Shown here: piece by piece, positions 7,808 to 20,323 of the stretch
Position numbering within the stretch: position 1 is the stretch's first letter
Layout of the letters: each line of letters starts with the position of its first letter
Assembly: GCA_902598655.1 (NCBI GenBank)
Contig: CACKCQ010000004.1
Coordinates: 24,751-88,750, forward strand
DNA: 64,000 nucleotides
Reading direction: 5' to 3'
Source of the DNA: an uncultured Pelagibacteraceae bacterium
GTDB taxonomy: Bacteria > Pseudomonadota > Alphaproteobacteria > Pelagibacterales > Pelagibacteraceae
The notes under the pieces: model-generated
The model's database searches: none
The model's input: only the letters and a program-made list of their open reading frames with translations
What the model was told of the DNA's origin: nothing
Position numbers and translations under genes: made by a program

Positions 7808-9547
7808 TTAGACTTTTAAAGGCAAGACTTCTATTAGAATTTCGTTCCTTAAATCTACATTTTTAAGCTCATTCATAGTTGAAACTAATAAATTCACAGT
7901 GTTTATATCTAGATCTTCAAGGTTACTTTCACCAACAATATCTACTATTTTAATTAATAATAAGCCTAACTCTCCATTCGATAGCATTTGTTTTATATCA
8001 GAGGAAAATTGATAGTTGTATTCATAGAGGTTTGCGTATTTTTTATCTATTTTTACGCCATCTGATTTAAGCGATTCAATAAGAATCATATCTTTTGTTG
8101 AAAAGACATATTTTTTGTTTCTTTTAATTTTTTTTAAAATATCGTTTGTTTCCTTTTCAGCTTTAGGCAAACTAGTTTTATTTAAAAAGTAATTTAATAA
8201 TTTTGACTGATGAATTTTTTTATTATTAAATTTTATCTTTCTCTCCTTTTTTAACTTGTTGTCGGTATAATTTTCATAAAAGGTAGTAAAGTTTGAGGGA
8301 ACATCATCTTTTTTTATTTTTTTTAATATTACTTTAATTTCATTATCAAACGCATTATCTAATTTTTTTTTTTGGAAAGATTTATATAGTTCAGACGTCA
8401 TACTTAATCTTTGCTCGACATCAACAGATAAAAGTAATCTTTGATATAATAAAGCTCTGCCCTCATAATCTGGAAGTAGCTTATAAGCATCTTTGGCATT
8501 TAATAGTTGTGTTATGTTAAATTGAAATTTTTTATATGTATCTAGTAGTTCTCTCTCCTCAAATACATTTTCGTGAGTTGCTCTTTCTAATAATCTTAAA
8601 TCTTCTGGATTTTCAATATCAAAGGAATTTGCATTTTTAAGAATATTTGATGATGACAAATAACTCCAGATATATCTAGGTGAGTCCATTTTTGGCTCAT
8701 AATTAAAATCATTATTTGTTTTATGAGATAAGTGAAAATATAAAATATTTTCGTCTGAAATTATTTCATCTTTGCTAGCGTAACCCATTAATATATTAAA
8801 TTTATTTTCAAAAAAAGTGTCTATCTCATCCAACTCTTTTGACAAATCGAAAAGTAGTTGAGCTTGTTCTTTTTTATCTTCTAGAATTAAACAATAAATT
8901 TTAAAATTATTTAGATACTTATCAGTAATAGCACCACTAATATTAAATATTTCACATGCTTTTTTTACTTCAGAGTTTGAAAGAAAATATTCTGAATAAA
9001 ATTTAATCAATTTATTTTTATTTGAAACTTCAGAGTTATTAATTAAAAATTCTTTAATTAATTCAAAATCTTTTTTGTTTATTAAATGATTAAATTTAAA
9101 CTCTAAAAATTCCTCTTCAGTAATATTATTTGTAGGAATATATGAATTTGTTAGTAAAGCTATATCTAATATTTTTTTTGAAAATTCAGATAAATTTCTA
9201 TTTAAATTTTTATTTAATATACTTTTAATTAACTCACCATCACTATTCGACCACATGTCAATTTTTAGGCCATTCTGCGCAGGATCATATAATCCAGCTA
9301 ATTTTATAGCGGATGACTCGATTTCTTTATTTATCACTATCTCGGAACTAGATTGAACTGATAATGTTGTATTAGTATTTAGATTATTACTTACGTTTAT
9401 GTTTGAGGTTGAATTTTCTTTGTTAATAACGTCTTTTTTTTCAATTTTCCAGATATCGATTGGTTCATTTGCAAAAGAACAATTATAAAAAAATAAAATT
9501 AAGGTTATTTTGAAAATTATTTTACTTAATTGTTTTAAAATTTTCAT
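7808..9547 (-). CDS. Unrecognised secreted/periplasmic helical protein
   Basis: I do not recognise this 579-residue protein. It has a clear N-terminal signal: basic MKILKQLSKIIFK, then a hydrophobic core (ITLILFFY) ending near NCSFANEP, where a signal-peptidase I site after SFA is likely. The rest is soluble, rich in Leu, Asn, Lys and Glu, and predicted by eye to be mostly helical, possibly TPR/solenoid-like, with no catalytic motif I can name. A Ser/Asn-rich low-complexity stretch (residues about 42-75) follows the signal. Its start codon lies inside the upstream 46-aa peptide gene, and it is followed by def, fmt and truA, so it may be co-transcribed with the translation genes. Confidence 0.75.
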   Translation of the reverse strand: MKILKQLSKIIFKITLILFFYNCSFANEPIDIWKIEKKDVINKENSTSNINVSNNLNTNTTLSVQSSSEIVINKEIESSAIKLAGLYDPAQNGLKIDMWSNSDGELIKSILNKNLNRNLSEFSKKILDIALLTNSYIPTNNITEEEFLEFKFNHLINKKDFELIKEFLINNSEVSNKNKLIKFYSEYFLSNSEVKKACEIFNISGAITDKYLNNFKIYCLILEDKKEQAQLLFDLSKELDEIDTFFENKFNILMGYASKDEIISDENILYFHLSHKTNNDFNYEPKMDSPRYIWSYLSSSNILKNANSFDIENPEDLRLLERATHENVFEERELLDTYKKFQFNITQLLNAKDAYKLLPDYEGRALLYQRLLLSVDVEQRLSMTSELYKSFQKKKLDNAFDNEIKVILKKIKKDDVPSNFTTFYENYTDNKLKKERKIKFNNKKIHQSKLLNYFLNKTSLPKAEKETNDILKKIKRNKKYVFSTKDMILIESLKSDGVKIDKKYANLYEYNYQFSSDIKQMLSNGELGLLLIKIVDIVGESNLEDLDINTVNLLVSTMNELKNVDLRNEILIEVLPLKV

Positions 9548-9662
9548 TAGGCAAAATCACTTCAATTTTTTTGTTGGGGGATGGGAAATCAATCTGACTC
9601 AAAACAACAATAGACAAAATCAATATAAAAAAAATAATTCCAGCTTTAATTGCAAATTTCAT
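9522..9662 (-). CDS. 46-residue single-pass membrane peptide upstream of the secreted protein
   Basis: Small open frame, ATG at 9662 to TAA at 9522. It starts MKFAIKAG, has one strongly hydrophobic helix (IIFFILILSIVVL, residues 9-21), and ends with a short polar tail (SQIDFPSPNKKIEVILPNE). It overlaps the start of the 579-aa gene by 26 nt in another frame, which suggests translational coupling. An AAAGGA stretch lies about a dozen bases upstream of its ATG. Function unknown; an inner-membrane anchor or partner of the downstream exported protein is one inference. It could be a chance frame, but the signal-anchor composition argues for coding. Confidence 0.5.
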   Translation of the reverse strand: MKFAIKAGIIFFILILSIVVLSQIDFPSPNKKIEVILPNENFKTIK

Positions 9663-9758
9663 ATTATGTTATATTCCTTTGTAGTATAATGTTTTAAAAG
9701 CATATAATTTTGTAAAATCAAAATAAGACATATTTGTGTTTTTTCAACTTAGAAATAT
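9663..9758. promoter_or_regulatory. Divergent intergenic region between the membrane peptide and aroK
   Basis: The only space between two divergent units. On the plus strand there are two TATAAT hexamers (9685-9690 and 9703-9708). The second has a weak TTGTAG at 9679-9684, 18 nt upstream, as a possible -35. These could drive aroK-aroB. No strong inverted repeat is seen. This is a candidate only, because AT-rich DNA produces TATAAT by chance. Confidence 0.3.
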
Positions 9759-10283
9759 ATGGAATCAAATAAAAATCTAGTTTTAGTAGGTATGATGGGC
9801 TCGGGCAAGACATTAATAGGAAAATTGATTTCTAAACAAACCAAACTTAAATTTATTGATATAGATAATAAAATTGAAGAAAAAGAAAAAATGAAAATTG
9901 CAGAAATTTTCAAAAAAAAGGGAGAAAAATACTTCCGTGAATGTGAAGAAGAAATAACATTATCATGTTTAAAAGGTGAGAAACAAATTTTATCACTAGG
10001 TGGAGGCGCATATATTAACACTAATATTAGGAAAGAATGTAAGAAAAGTTCTTTTAGTTTTTGGTTGAATTGGAAAAAAGATATAATAATTAAAAGAATA
10101 AATGGTAGCAAAAAAAGACCTCTGGCTATGACATTAAGTGAAACAGATCTAGAGAGACTAATAAATGATAGAGCTAAAATATATAGTTTGGCAGACTTCA
10201 CAATTAATTGTGATCAGCTAAATAAAAATGAAATAGCAAATAAAATTATAAAAAAATATGAAACAAAAAATAATAAAGGTTAA
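9759..10283 (+). CDS. aroK: Shikimate kinase
   Basis: Phosphorylates shikimate at the 3-hydroxyl in aromatic amino-acid synthesis. It is 174 residues. The P-loop is GMMGSGKT (11-18); the shikimate-binding DIDNKIE segment, YFRECEEEI (R60), the LSLGGGAYI motif (GGG 81-83) and the lid Arg in KKRPLAM are all present. It overlaps aroB by 26 nt, so the two shikimate-pathway genes form one unit. Confidence 0.96.
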   Translation: MESNKNLVLVGMMGSGKTLIGKLISKQTKLKFIDIDNKIEEKEKMKIAEIFKKKGEKYFRECEEEITLSCLKGEKQILSLGGGAYINTNIRKECKKSSFSFWLNWKKDIIIKRINGSKKRPLAMTLSETDLERLINDRAKIYSLADFTINCDQLNKNEIANKIIKKYETKNNKG

Positions 10284-11373
10284 AACTAAAAGTAAAAATT
10301 ACGAAGTTCATATTGGTACCAATCTAATTCCAAAACTGAAAAATATTTTAAAAAAAAATAAAGTATTATTTTCTAAATGTTTGATTGTAATTGACAGTAA
10401 GATACCAAAAAAATTTAGAACATTACTCTTAAGAAATTTAAAAAAACAAAAAATTTATACTTTAAATTTTCATGCAAATGAAAAAAATAAAAGTTACTTG
10501 AGTATTGACAAAATACATAATGTTTTATTTAAAAATAATTTTTATAGAGAGGACTGTATAATTTCATTTGGTGGAGGAATTACAGGAGATGTAGTTGGAT
10601 ATGCAGCCAGCACATATAAAAGAGGGATAAAATTTATTAACGTACCTTCCACTTTATTAGCTCAAGTCGACTCTTCTATAGGCGGAAAAACAGGTATTAA
10701 CAATAAATTTGGAAAAAATCTTGTAGGAAGTTTTTATCAGCCAGATTTAGTAATTTCAGATATTAATTTACTACATACTCTCCCCAAAAGAGAAATTATA
10801 TGTGGATATGCTGAAATATTAAAAAGTAGTTTAATTGATAGCAAAAAAAATTTTGTTTTTTTAGATAAAAATTTTAATAATATTTTAAACCTAAAAAGAA
10901 ATTTTATAATTAACGCTATTTTAAATAGCTGTTTATTAAAAAAAAAAATTATCGAAAAGGATGAAAAAGAAAAAAATTTAAGAAAATCTTTAAATCTTGG
11001 TCATACTTTTGCTCACGCATATGAGGCAACTCTTGGTTATTCAAAAAAATTAAATCACGGAGAAGCTGTTATATTTGGTTTGATGAACGCTGTAAATTTT
11101 AGTAAAGAAAAAAAAATTATTTCAGATCCAAATTCAGAATTAATAAATAATCATATTAAAAAGATAGAAATTAAAAATAAATATAAAGATCTTTTTAATA
11201 AAAGGAAAATTACATCAATTCTAAATTTTATGAAAAGTGATAAAAAAAATAAATCAGATAGCATAAACTTAATATTAATAAGGAATTTTGGTAAATTAAA
11301 CTTAAATTATCAGGCCAAATCTGGTGAATTGAATAAGTTTTTATTAAAAGAATTAAATAAAGCTTATTTGTAA
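10258..11373 (+). CDS. aroB: 3-dehydroquinate synthase
   Basis: Cyclises DAHP to 3-dehydroquinate using NAD and a divalent metal. It is 371 residues. The NAD-binding motif FGGGITGDVVGYAAS, VPSTLLAQVDSSIGGKTGIN, the metal-site region GYAEILKSSLI, and LNLGHTFAHAYE with NHGEAV (metal His) are all visible. The start lies inside aroK, and the 3' end overlaps convergent bolA by 21 nt. Very lysine-rich. Confidence 0.97.
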   Translation: MKQKIIKVKTKSKNYEVHIGTNLIPKLKNILKKNKVLFSKCLIVIDSKIPKKFRTLLLRNLKKQKIYTLNFHANEKNKSYLSIDKIHNVLFKNNFYREDCIISFGGGITGDVVGYAASTYKRGIKFINVPSTLLAQVDSSIGGKTGINNKFGKNLVGSFYQPDLVISDINLLHTLPKREIICGYAEILKSSLIDSKKNFVFLDKNFNNILNLKRNFIINAILNSCLLKKKIIEKDEKEKNLRKSLNLGHTFAHAYEATLGYSKKLNHGEAVIFGLMNAVNFSKEKKIISDPNSELINNHIKKIEIKNKYKDLFNKRKITSILNFMKSDKKNKSDSINLILIRNFGKLNLNYQAKSGELNKFLLKELNKAYL

Positions 11374-11613
11374 AGAATGAATATCAGTTTTCAGTTCTTC
11401 GCTTAAAATTTTGTAAATTACTTTATTAGACTGAATTCTATTCATTTTTTTTAATATATCAGAATTTATTTCTAATTTAATATGAAATTTGCCTTTCTGA
11501 TGTGAATTATGTTTTAAATGCTTATAAGTGTTGTCAATTATCTTTACGTTTTTTATAGAAGCATCTTTCAAAAGTTTATTTTCAATTTTTTTTGAAAGTT
11601 GATTAATATCCAT
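11353..11613 (-). CDS. bolA: BolA-family protein
   Basis: An 86-residue BolA-like protein, a family that works with monothiol glutaredoxins in Fe-S cluster handling or iron sensing, and in some cases binds nucleic acid. It shows the class II KH-like layout: N-terminal helix (MDINQLSKKIENKL), a conserved His region (NSHQKGKFHIKLEI), the hydrophobic IQSNKVIYKIL helix and the IHSLQI strand near the end. Its ATG lies only 20 bp from the divergent J-protein start. The bolA//J-protein-cobS-cobT arrangement is common in alphaproteobacteria. Confidence 0.87.
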   Translation of the reverse strand: MDINQLSKKIENKLLKDASIKNVKIIDNTYKHLKHNSHQKGKFHIKLEINSDILKKMNRIQSNKVIYKILSEELKTDIHSLQISFI

Positions 11614-11633
11614 TAAACTTGATATTATATAAT

Positions 11634-12167
11634 ATGAAAAATATTTGTGAATGGAATAATTGTAACGAAGAGGGGCTTTACAAAGCTCCGAAAGAAAAGG
11701 ATAACAGCAAAGAATATAGGCTTCTCTGTCTTGAGCATGTAAGAGAGTTTAATAAAAGCTGGAATTATTTTTCAGGTATGAGCGACGAACAAGTAATCAA
11801 CTTTTTAAAGTCTGACATGACATGGCATAAGCCAACTCAGAGTTTCAGCTCTTCAGACAATTTTTTCAAAATATTGTGGAATAATACTTTAAAAAATGAA
11901 AATGGAAAATTTAAAGATTTTAGTAATTTGAATCATATGAATAAGTTTAAGTTTAATAGTAATGATCTTAAAGCCTTTGAAATTTTGGGTGTTGGAGTTG
12001 GTTTAAAATGGGCCAAAATACAAGAAAAATTCAAAAGACTTGTGAAAAAATTTCACCCTGATATGAATGCTGGCAATAAAAAATTTGAAGATAAGCTTAA
12101 AGTGATAACTTTAGCTTATACCCAATTAAAAAATACTTATAAGGATAAAATTGACAACAAATATTGA
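11634..12167 (+). CDS. J-domain (DnaJ-like) co-chaperone with N-terminal Cys motif
   Basis: A type III J-protein. I choose ATG 11634 (177 residues, [10 protein letters not shown]), because an upstream TTG at 11619 adds only 5 unconserved residues inside the 20-bp divergent spacer. The N-terminus carries C5, C10, C32 and H35 (CEWNNC and LCLEHV), a possible metal site. The C-terminal 60 residues are the J domain: [17 protein letters not shown], then KKFHPDMN with the HPD tripeptide that stimulates DnaK ATPase, then helix IV. It overlaps cobS by 17 nt, suggesting that it serves the CobS/CobT complex or is expressed with it. Confidence 0.87.
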   Translation: MKNICEWNNCNEEGLYKAPKEKDNSKEYRLLCLEHVREFNKSWNYFSGMSDEQVINFLKSDMTWHKPTQSFSSSDNFFKILWNNTLKNENGKFKDFSNLNHMNKFKFNSNDLKAFEILGVGVGLKWAKIQEKFKRLVKKFHPDMNAGNKKFEDKLKVITLAYTQLKNTYKDKIDNKY

Positions 12168-13125
12168 ACAGACCCCAGATATTAAATTATCGATTAAACA
12201 AACATTTGGTATAGATTCTGATATGGAAGTGGACGCATTTTCAAAAAAAACTGATTATGTGCCAGATATAGATAAAACTTATAAATTTGATAAAGATACA
12301 ACTTTAGCAATCCTTTCTGGATTTTCATTTAATAAAAGAGTCTTAGTGCAAGGTTATCATGGAACAGGTAAATCAACACACATAGAACAAATTGCAGCCA
12401 GATTGAATTGGCCATGTATCAGAATTAATTTAGATAGTCATGTTAGTAGAATAGATTTAATTGGTAAAGACTCAATTGTAATCAAAGATGGAAAACAAGT
12501 CACAGAATTCAAAGAGGGAATTCTTCCTTGGTCGATACAAAATCCAGTAGCTTTAGTATTTGATGAATATGATGCTGGTAGACCAGATGTGATGTTTGTA
12601 ATTCAAAGAGTTTTGGAAGCTGAAGGAAATTTTACTTTATTAGATAAGAATAAGGTCATTAAGCAAAATAAATATTTCAGATTATTTGCAACCTCAAATA
12701 CTGTTGGTTTAGGAGATACAACTGGACTCTATCATGGAACACAACAAATAAACCAGGGACAGATGGATAGATGGAATATCGTAACAACATTAAATTATTT
12801 AGCTTTGGAAAAAGAAATGGAAATTATTTTAGGAAAAAATAAATCTTTAGATAATAATAAAGGTAAAGAGAGAGTTGCGAACATGATAAAAGTTGCGACA
12901 CTTACTAGAAAAGGATTTATGGCTGGAGATATTTCAACTGTTATGAGTCCGAGGACAGTACTGCATTGGGCAGAAAATTCAGAAATATTTAAAGATGTGG
13001 GTTATGCATTCAGAGTAACTTTTTTAAATAAATGTGATGACGTAGAAAAGAATACAATCGCAGAATACTATCAAAGATGTTTTGGTGAAGAACTGCCAGA
13101 GTCGATGATAAATATTCAGGTTTAA
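12151..13125 (+). CDS. cobS: CobS-type AAA+ (MoxR-like) ATPase
   Basis: ATPase subunit of the CobN-S-T cobaltochelatase family. The start is TTG 12151; family alignment supports it because the segment [19 protein letters not shown] at residues 9-27 is conserved in CobS N-termini, and a later ATG would remove it. Walker A is GYHGTGKST (68-76), Walker B VFDEYD (136-141), with sensor-1 FATSNT and an Arg-finger region (MDRWNIV). It is 324 residues, full length. cobT follows with a one-base overlap (TAATG). No CobN is present in the window, and Pelagibacter-type cells generally lack cobalamin synthesis, so the complex may act on something else. Confidence 0.93.
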   Translation: MTTNIEQTPDIKLSIKQTFGIDSDMEVDAFSKKTDYVPDIDKTYKFDKDTTLAILSGFSFNKRVLVQGYHGTGKSTHIEQIAARLNWPCIRINLDSHVSRIDLIGKDSIVIKDGKQVTEFKEGILPWSIQNPVALVFDEYDAGRPDVMFVIQRVLEAEGNFTLLDKNKVIKQNKYFRLFATSNTVGLGDTTGLYHGTQQINQGQMDRWNIVTTLNYLALEKEMEIILGKNKSLDNNKGKERVANMIKVATLTRKGFMAGDISTVMSPRTVLHWAENSEIFKDVGYAFRVTFLNKCDDVEKNTIAEYYQRCFGEELPESMINIQV

Positions 13126-14915
13126 TGAACAAAGATGATCTTATAAAAGAGCAATTTAAACAAGCTTTAAACTCAACAATTAAAGCCATTTCAAGTGAAA
13201 CACATACATTAAAAGACAAAAAAAATTTAAAAGAATTTAATATTTCTAAATTTGATAATTTAAAAGATAAAGAAAATTTTATAAAATTAAGAGCTGAGGC
13301 AGATTCGGAGGCATTAAAAAGAAAATTTTCTGATAATTCTACATTGGAACAAAATATTCCAAAAACACCTACTTGCCATACACTGTATAAAATTTCTGAA
13401 AAAATAAGATACGAACTTTTAGGATCACAAATGATGAGAGGAATTTCTAAAAATTTAATGGCCAAATATAACAATAAGATTGGTATGGCAAAATCTGAAA
13501 ATATAAAAAAGAAAGAGGAATCTAATGTTTCTGAAGCTTTTGAATATTACATGCTTAACAAAATAATGAACGTAAGTTTAACTGAAAGCGCTGAAAAAAT
13601 TTTATCATACTGGAAAGATGATTTTGAAAAATCTTTAGATAAACACATAGACTTTTTAAAAGAAAATGCAGAGAATCAAGACATATACAATTCTAAAATA
13701 TCAGAAATTCTTCAAAACATGGAAATCTTCGAATCCGAAGAAGAAAATAAAAAGGAAGAACAGAAAGAAGATGAGCAAGATAACAATAATTCAAAAGATG
13801 ATCAAAAAACAGATAGTGGAGAATCCCAGGAAAGAGAAGACGAAGAAAGTATCAATGAAGGAGTTGATAGTTCTGACGAAATGAATGAATTTAGACTTGA
13901 TGAACAACTAGGAAATGACGATGCTGAAAATAATGAAATAGAAAATATTGTTCAGAAAAAAAATTTAGGAATAAGTAATAAAGAATATAAAATATATACT
14001 TCAGAATTTGATGAGACAGCAAAAGCAGAAACATTGGAAAATTCTGAAGAAATTTCAAAATTAAGAAAAAATTTAGATCAACAGCTAACTAGTTTCCAAG
14101 ACATAATTACCAAACTTGCAAATAAATTACAAAGACAGTTACTTGCAAAACAAAATAGATCTTGGGAATTTGATCTTGAAGAAGGTTTATTAGATAGTTC
14201 AAAATTACCAAGAATAATAATTGATCCATACAATTCTCTTTCTTTTAAAAAAGAGAAAGATTTAGAATTTAAAGATACAGTTGTGACTTTACTCATAGAT
14301 AATTCCGGATCTATGAGAGGGAGGCCAATTACTATTGCCGCTCTTTGTGCTGATATATTGTCTAGAACATTAGAAAGATGCTCGGTTAAAGTTGAAATTC
14401 TTGGTTTCACAACAAAAAATTGGAAGGGTGGTAAGAGTAGAGAAAAGTGGAATAAACTTGGAAAATTAAAAAATCCAGGACGTTTAAATGACTTAAGACA
14501 TATAATTTATAAATCTGCTGATACTCACTGGAGACAATCAAAAAAAAATTTAGGCTTAATGCTAAAAGAGGGTTTGCTTAAAGAAAATATTGATGGTGAA
14601 GCTATTACTTGGGCGTTCAACAGACTTAAGAAAAGAAAAGAAGAAAGGAAAATTCTTATGGTTATTTCGGATGGAGCTCCAGTCGATGACTCAACATTAT
14701 CTGTTAACTCGGGTGATTTTTTAGAAAAACATCTAAAGCAAACTGTAAAGTTAATAGAAAACAAAAGCGATATCGAAATTCTTGCAATAGGTATTGGTCA
14801 CGATGTTTCGAGGTATTACAAAAAAGCGATAAAAATTGCTGATGTCCAAGAGTTAGGTGATGTAATGATTGGTCAGCTTAGTGGTTTGTTTGAAAATAAT
14901 AAAAAATTACACTAA
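13125..14915 (+). CDS. cobT: CobT-type vWA-domain protein
   Basis: Partner of CobS; a 596-residue protein with three zones. An N-terminal helical region is followed by a strongly acidic linker (residues about 200-290, Glu/Asp/Asn/Lys-rich with [19 protein letters not shown] sequence). The C-terminal von Willebrand A domain has the MIDAS motif DNSGSMRG at about 392 and a distal VISDGAP near 513. MoxR/vWA pairs commonly act as chaperones that load metals or remodel complexes. The 3' end overlaps convergent regB by 9 nt. Confidence 0.92.
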   Translation: MNKDDLIKEQFKQALNSTIKAISSETHTLKDKKNLKEFNISKFDNLKDKENFIKLRAEADSEALKRKFSDNSTLEQNIPKTPTCHTLYKISEKIRYELLGSQMMRGISKNLMAKYNNKIGMAKSENIKKKEESNVSEAFEYYMLNKIMNVSLTESAEKILSYWKDDFEKSLDKHIDFLKENAENQDIYNSKISEILQNMEIFESEEENKKEEQKEDEQDNNNSKDDQKTDSGESQEREDEESINEGVDSSDEMNEFRLDEQLGNDDAENNEIENIVQKKNLGISNKEYKIYTSEFDETAKAETLENSEEISKLRKNLDQQLTSFQDIITKLANKLQRQLLAKQNRSWEFDLEEGLLDSSKLPRIIIDPYNSLSFKKEKDLEFKDTVVTLLIDNSGSMRGRPITIAALCADILSRTLERCSVKVEILGFTTKNWKGGKSREKWNKLGKLKNPGRLNDLRHIIYKSADTHWRQSKKNLGLMLKEGLLKENIDGEAITWAFNRLKKRKEERKILMVISDGAPVDDSTLSVNSGDFLEKHLKQTVKLIENKSDIEILAIGIGHDVSRYYKKAIKIADVQELGDVMIGQLSGLFENNKKLH

Positions 14916-16187
14916 TTTTTTTAAATTTTTATTTTCCCACTCTATTTTAACTTCAGCTCCACCTCTAGTTTCTGAATTTCTAATTGTTATTTTTGCAGAA
15001 TTTTTTTCTAACAAAGTTTTGCCTATAAAAATCCCTAAGCCTAATCCGGTTTTTTTATTGTCTTTAGGTTTAAGTGTCTTAATATAGGGTTCTCCAATCT
15101 TATTAATTATATCTTTTGGTATACCAGGGCCATCATCCTCTATTGTTATTTCGGTCTTTTGACTGTCGCTTTTGATAGCAATATAGATATTTTCATTTGA
15201 AAATTTGTTAGCATTTCCTATGAAATTCCTCAAACCATAAACAATTTCAACAGATTTATATATTTCAAATGAGTTGGAATCTTGCTCTTTATCAATATTG
15301 AAATTCTTATTTGAAATTTCCTTAAATGAGTTAACTATCTCACTAATATAATCATAAAGCGTTTTATTTTTGTCAATAAAATCATCTTCTATAGTTGGAT
15401 TTAATGTTAGTTTTTTTAAAATATCATTACACCTATTAACCTGACTAATTAATAGTTCGAGATCTTTTTTTACATCATCATTGTCTTTAAATTGATCAAA
15501 GAGATCGTGAGAAATAATTTTAATTGTGGACAAAGGAGTTCCGAATGAATGAGCTGCAGCTGCGGCTTGTCCCCCAAGTGAGACTAGTTCATGTTCTTTA
15601 GAAATTACTTCTTGGATTTTATCCAAAGCATCTTTTCTAAGGTTTGTTTCTTGTCCAAAAATAAATGCGAAATAATTCAAAAAAAATAATGCAATTATCA
15701 ATGCTAAAGGAATTGCATAATAAAAAAACAAGCTAATACTGTATTCATCTAATGGTTTAGGTAGTTCATAATGATAGAAAGTTAAAAATATAATCGATGC
15801 TAGGGTAATTAAAATTAAAGCAATATTTGTTTTTATATTTAAATTAGATGCAGCAAATACACTTGGTATCAAAAGAAATATTGAAAATGGGTTTAAAATA
15901 CCTCCAGATAAGTAAAGTAAAGCACTCAATTGAAGGATATCTAAAGATAAAAAATTAAAAGAGGTTATATTTGAAAGTATTGGTTTTTTATAAAAAAACA
16001 TTAAGTAGAAGTTACTTAAAGCTCCAATAAAAATTATTAGATTAGATAAAACAAAATTGAACTCAAAACCAAAAATAAATTTGACTGTGTTTATAGTTAT
16101 AAATTGACCTAAAATCCCAATCCATCTTAAATTGATATAAGTCGACTTATTTAATGATGCTGCTTTGACAGATTGTTTTAAATCCAT
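14907..16187 (-). CDS. regB: Redox-sensing histidine kinase RegB/PrrB
   Basis: Membrane sensor kinase of the RegB/RegA redox system. In its 426 residues about six TM helices span 20-175, including the quinone-linked redox box GGILNPF (95-101). The H-box is [15 protein letters not shown] with phospho-acceptor H213; C253 (VNRCND) lies exactly 40 residues later, the same spacing as His225/Cys265 of R. capsulatus RegB. The N box ([11 protein letters not shown]), G1 (DDGPGIP) and G2 (GLGLGIFIG) form the ATPase domain. No RegA-type response regulator is in this window. It directly follows gyrB with no gap. Confidence 0.9.
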   Translation of the reverse strand: MDLKQSVKAASLNKSTYINLRWIGILGQFITINTVKFIFGFEFNFVLSNLIIFIGALSNFYLMFFYKKPILSNITSFNFLSLDILQLSALLYLSGGILNPFSIFLLIPSVFAASNLNIKTNIALILITLASIIFLTFYHYELPKPLDEYSISLFFYYAIPLALIIALFFLNYFAFIFGQETNLRKDALDKIQEVISKEHELVSLGGQAAAAAHSFGTPLSTIKIISHDLFDQFKDNDDVKKDLELLISQVNRCNDILKKLTLNPTIEDDFIDKNKTLYDYISEIVNSFKEISNKNFNIDKEQDSNSFEIYKSVEIVYGLRNFIGNANKFSNENIYIAIKSDSQKTEITIEDDGPGIPKDIINKIGEPYIKTLKPKDNKKTGLGLGIFIGKTLLEKNSAKITIRNSETRGGAEVKIEWENKNLKKLV

Positions 16188-18415
<2,228 letters not shown>

Positions 18416-18505
18416 TGGCGGAGAGAATGGGATTCGAACCCATGATAGAGTTTCCCCTATACACGCTTTCCAAGCGTGCGCCTTCAACCGCTCGGCCACC
18501 TCTCC
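18416..18505 (-). tRNA. tRNA-Ser(GGA)
   Basis: A 90-nt type II tRNA read from 18505 down, including an encoded CCA. The acceptor stem begins GGAGAGG and pairs with CTCTCC before discriminator G; the D-arm has GGCCGAGCGGTTGAAGGC, the anticodon stem-loop is CACGCTTGGAAAGCGTG with GGA, then a long variable arm (TATAGGGGAAACTCTA) and T-arm GGGTTCGAATCCC. It sits between lepA and gyrB. Confidence 0.97.
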
Positions 18506-18512
18506 AAAATTC

Positions 18513-20321
18513 CTACTCTTTATTTATCCTTAAAACACCAATAAATGCTTCTTGAGGTATCTCAACTTTTCCAAATTGCTTAGCTCTAGCTTTACCTTTT
18601 TTCTGTTTTTCAAGCAGTTTTCTTTTTCTATCTGTTGCTCCTCCTCCATGAATTTTTGTTAGCACATCTTTTTTAAAACCTTTGATAGTTTCTCTAGCAA
18701 TAATTTTACCACCAATAGCTGCTTGGATTGGTATCATAAAGTTGTGCCTTGGTATTAAATCTTTTAATTTTTCACATACTTCTCTACCCGTAGTTTGAGC
18801 AAAATCTTTATGTATCATCATTGCAAGAGCATCAACGGGTTCTGAGTTCACAAGTATATTCATTTTTACTAGATCTCCTTCTTTGTGATCAATAATTTCA
18901 TAATCAAAACTAGCATATCCGCTTGTCATAGATTTAAGACGATCATTAAAATCAAATACTACCTCATTTAAAGGTATTTCATAATTAATTACTGCACGAT
19001 TTCCAGAATAACTTAAATTAGTTTGTATACCTCTTTTATTTTGACATAACTTAATAATTGATCCCAAGTACTGGTCTGGAGTGATAATTGTAGCTTTAAT
19101 CCATGGTTCTTCAATAAATTTTATATAAGTAGGATCTGGTAAATTAGATGGATTTTGAAGTTCGACAATTTCACCATTATTTAAGTGAACTTTATAAACA
19201 ACGCCAGGTGTTGTTGTTAATAAATTAATATCAAATTCTCTTTCAAGCCTTTCTGTGATAATTTCAAGGTGTAAAAGACCTAAAAAACCACATCTAAAAC
19301 CAAGTCCTAAGGCAGATGAAGATTCCGCTTCATAAGAAAAACTTGCATCATTTAATTGTAATTTAGCAAGTCCATCTTTTAGTTTTTGATATTCTGAACT
19401 ATCTACAGGAAATAAACCACAAAAAACTACTGGTTTACTTGGTTTAAAACCTGGTAATGCATCTTTGAGAGGATTCTCTGCATCACATATAGTATCTCCA
19501 ACTTTAGTTTCTGATAAAATTTTAATACCAGTTGTAATAAAACCTATTTCTCCAGCATTAAGTTCACTCACATCTTTTGCCTTCGGGGTAAAAACACCAA
19601 CTTTTTCTACGATATATTCTTGATTTGTAGACATCATTTTTATTTTCATATTTTTTTTTAGAGTTCCGTCTATGATTCTCACTAATATAACTACTCCAAG
19701 ATAAGTGTCATACCAGCTATCAACTAATAAACATTTTAATTTGCTATTTTTTTCACCCTTAGGTCCAGGCAGAGAGTTAATAATTTGCTCAAGAATTTCA
19801 TCTATTCCTTGTCCAGTTTTTCCTGAGCAAGGAACAGAATTAGATGTATCTATACCTATAACATCTTCAATTTGATTATTTGTTCTATCAAGATCTGATG
19901 CTGGTAGATCAATTTTATTTAATACTGGAATAATCTCATGATTTATATCAAGTGCTTGATATACATTTGCAAGTGTTTGAGCTTCTACACCTTGTGTACT
20001 ATCTACAATTAATATTGAGCCCTCGCACGCATAAAGGCTTCTGCTAACTTCATAGCTAAAATCGACATGTCCTGGGGTGTCTATAATATTTAAAATGTAA
20101 TTTTTACCATTTTTTGCTTTATAATTTAATTTAACTGTTTGTGCTTTGATTGTTATTCCTCTCTCTCTTTCTATATCCATTGAGTCTAGCACTTGAGATT
20201 TCATTTCTCTGTCACTTAAACCTCCACATTTATGAATTATTCTATCAGCTATAGTTGATTTACCATGATCTATATGAGCTATAATTGCAAAATTCCTAAT
20301 GTTGTCAATTGTATCGCCCAT
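18513..20321 (-). CDS. lepA: Elongation factor 4 (back-translocating GTPase)
   Basis: Ribosome-associated GTPase. It is 602 residues, standard length. G1 is AHIDHGKST (15-23), G2 lies in [13 protein letters not shown]3 is DTPGHVDF, G4 is LNKIDLP, and the LepA-specific C-terminal domain ends in [21 protein letters not shown]. It lies 3 nt after pheT on the same strand and 7 nt before tRNA-Ser. Confidence 0.97.
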   Translation of the reverse strand: MGDTIDNIRNFAIIAHIDHGKSTIADRIIHKCGGLSDREMKSQVLDSMDIERERGITIKAQTVKLNYKAKNGKNYILNIIDTPGHVDFSYEVSRSLYACEGSILIVDSTQGVEAQTLANVYQALDINHEIIPVLNKIDLPASDLDRTNNQIEDVIGIDTSNSVPCSGKTGQGIDEILEQIINSLPGPKGEKNSKLKCLLVDSWYDTYLGVVILVRIIDGTLKKNMKIKMMSTNQEYIVEKVGVFTPKAKDVSELNAGEIGFITTGIKILSETKVGDTICDAENPLKDALPGFKPSKPVVFCGLFPVDSSEYQKLKDGLAKLQLNDASFSYEAESSSALGLGFRCGFLGLLHLEIITERLEREFDINLLTTTPGVVYKVHLNNGEIVELQNPSNLPDPTYIKFIEEPWIKATIITPDQYLGSIIKLCQNKRGIQTNLSYSGNRAVINYEIPLNEVVFDFNDRLKSMTSGYASFDYEIIDHKEGDLVKMNILVNSEPVDALAMMIHKDFAQTTGREVCEKLKDLIPRHNFMIPIQAAIGGKIIARETIKGFKKDVLTKIHGGGATDRKRKLLEKQKKGKARAKQFGKVEIPQEAFIGVLRINKE

Positions 20322-20323
20322 TT

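Noticed and set aside
9749..10201. 150-codon minus-strand frame opposite aroK
   Set aside because: It is the antisense shadow of a well-conserved shikimate kinase and has no family features; the plus frame has all motifs.
13666..13884. 72-codon frame within the acidic linker of cobT
   Set aside because: Same-strand shadow created by the Glu/Lys-rich low-complexity codons of cobT.
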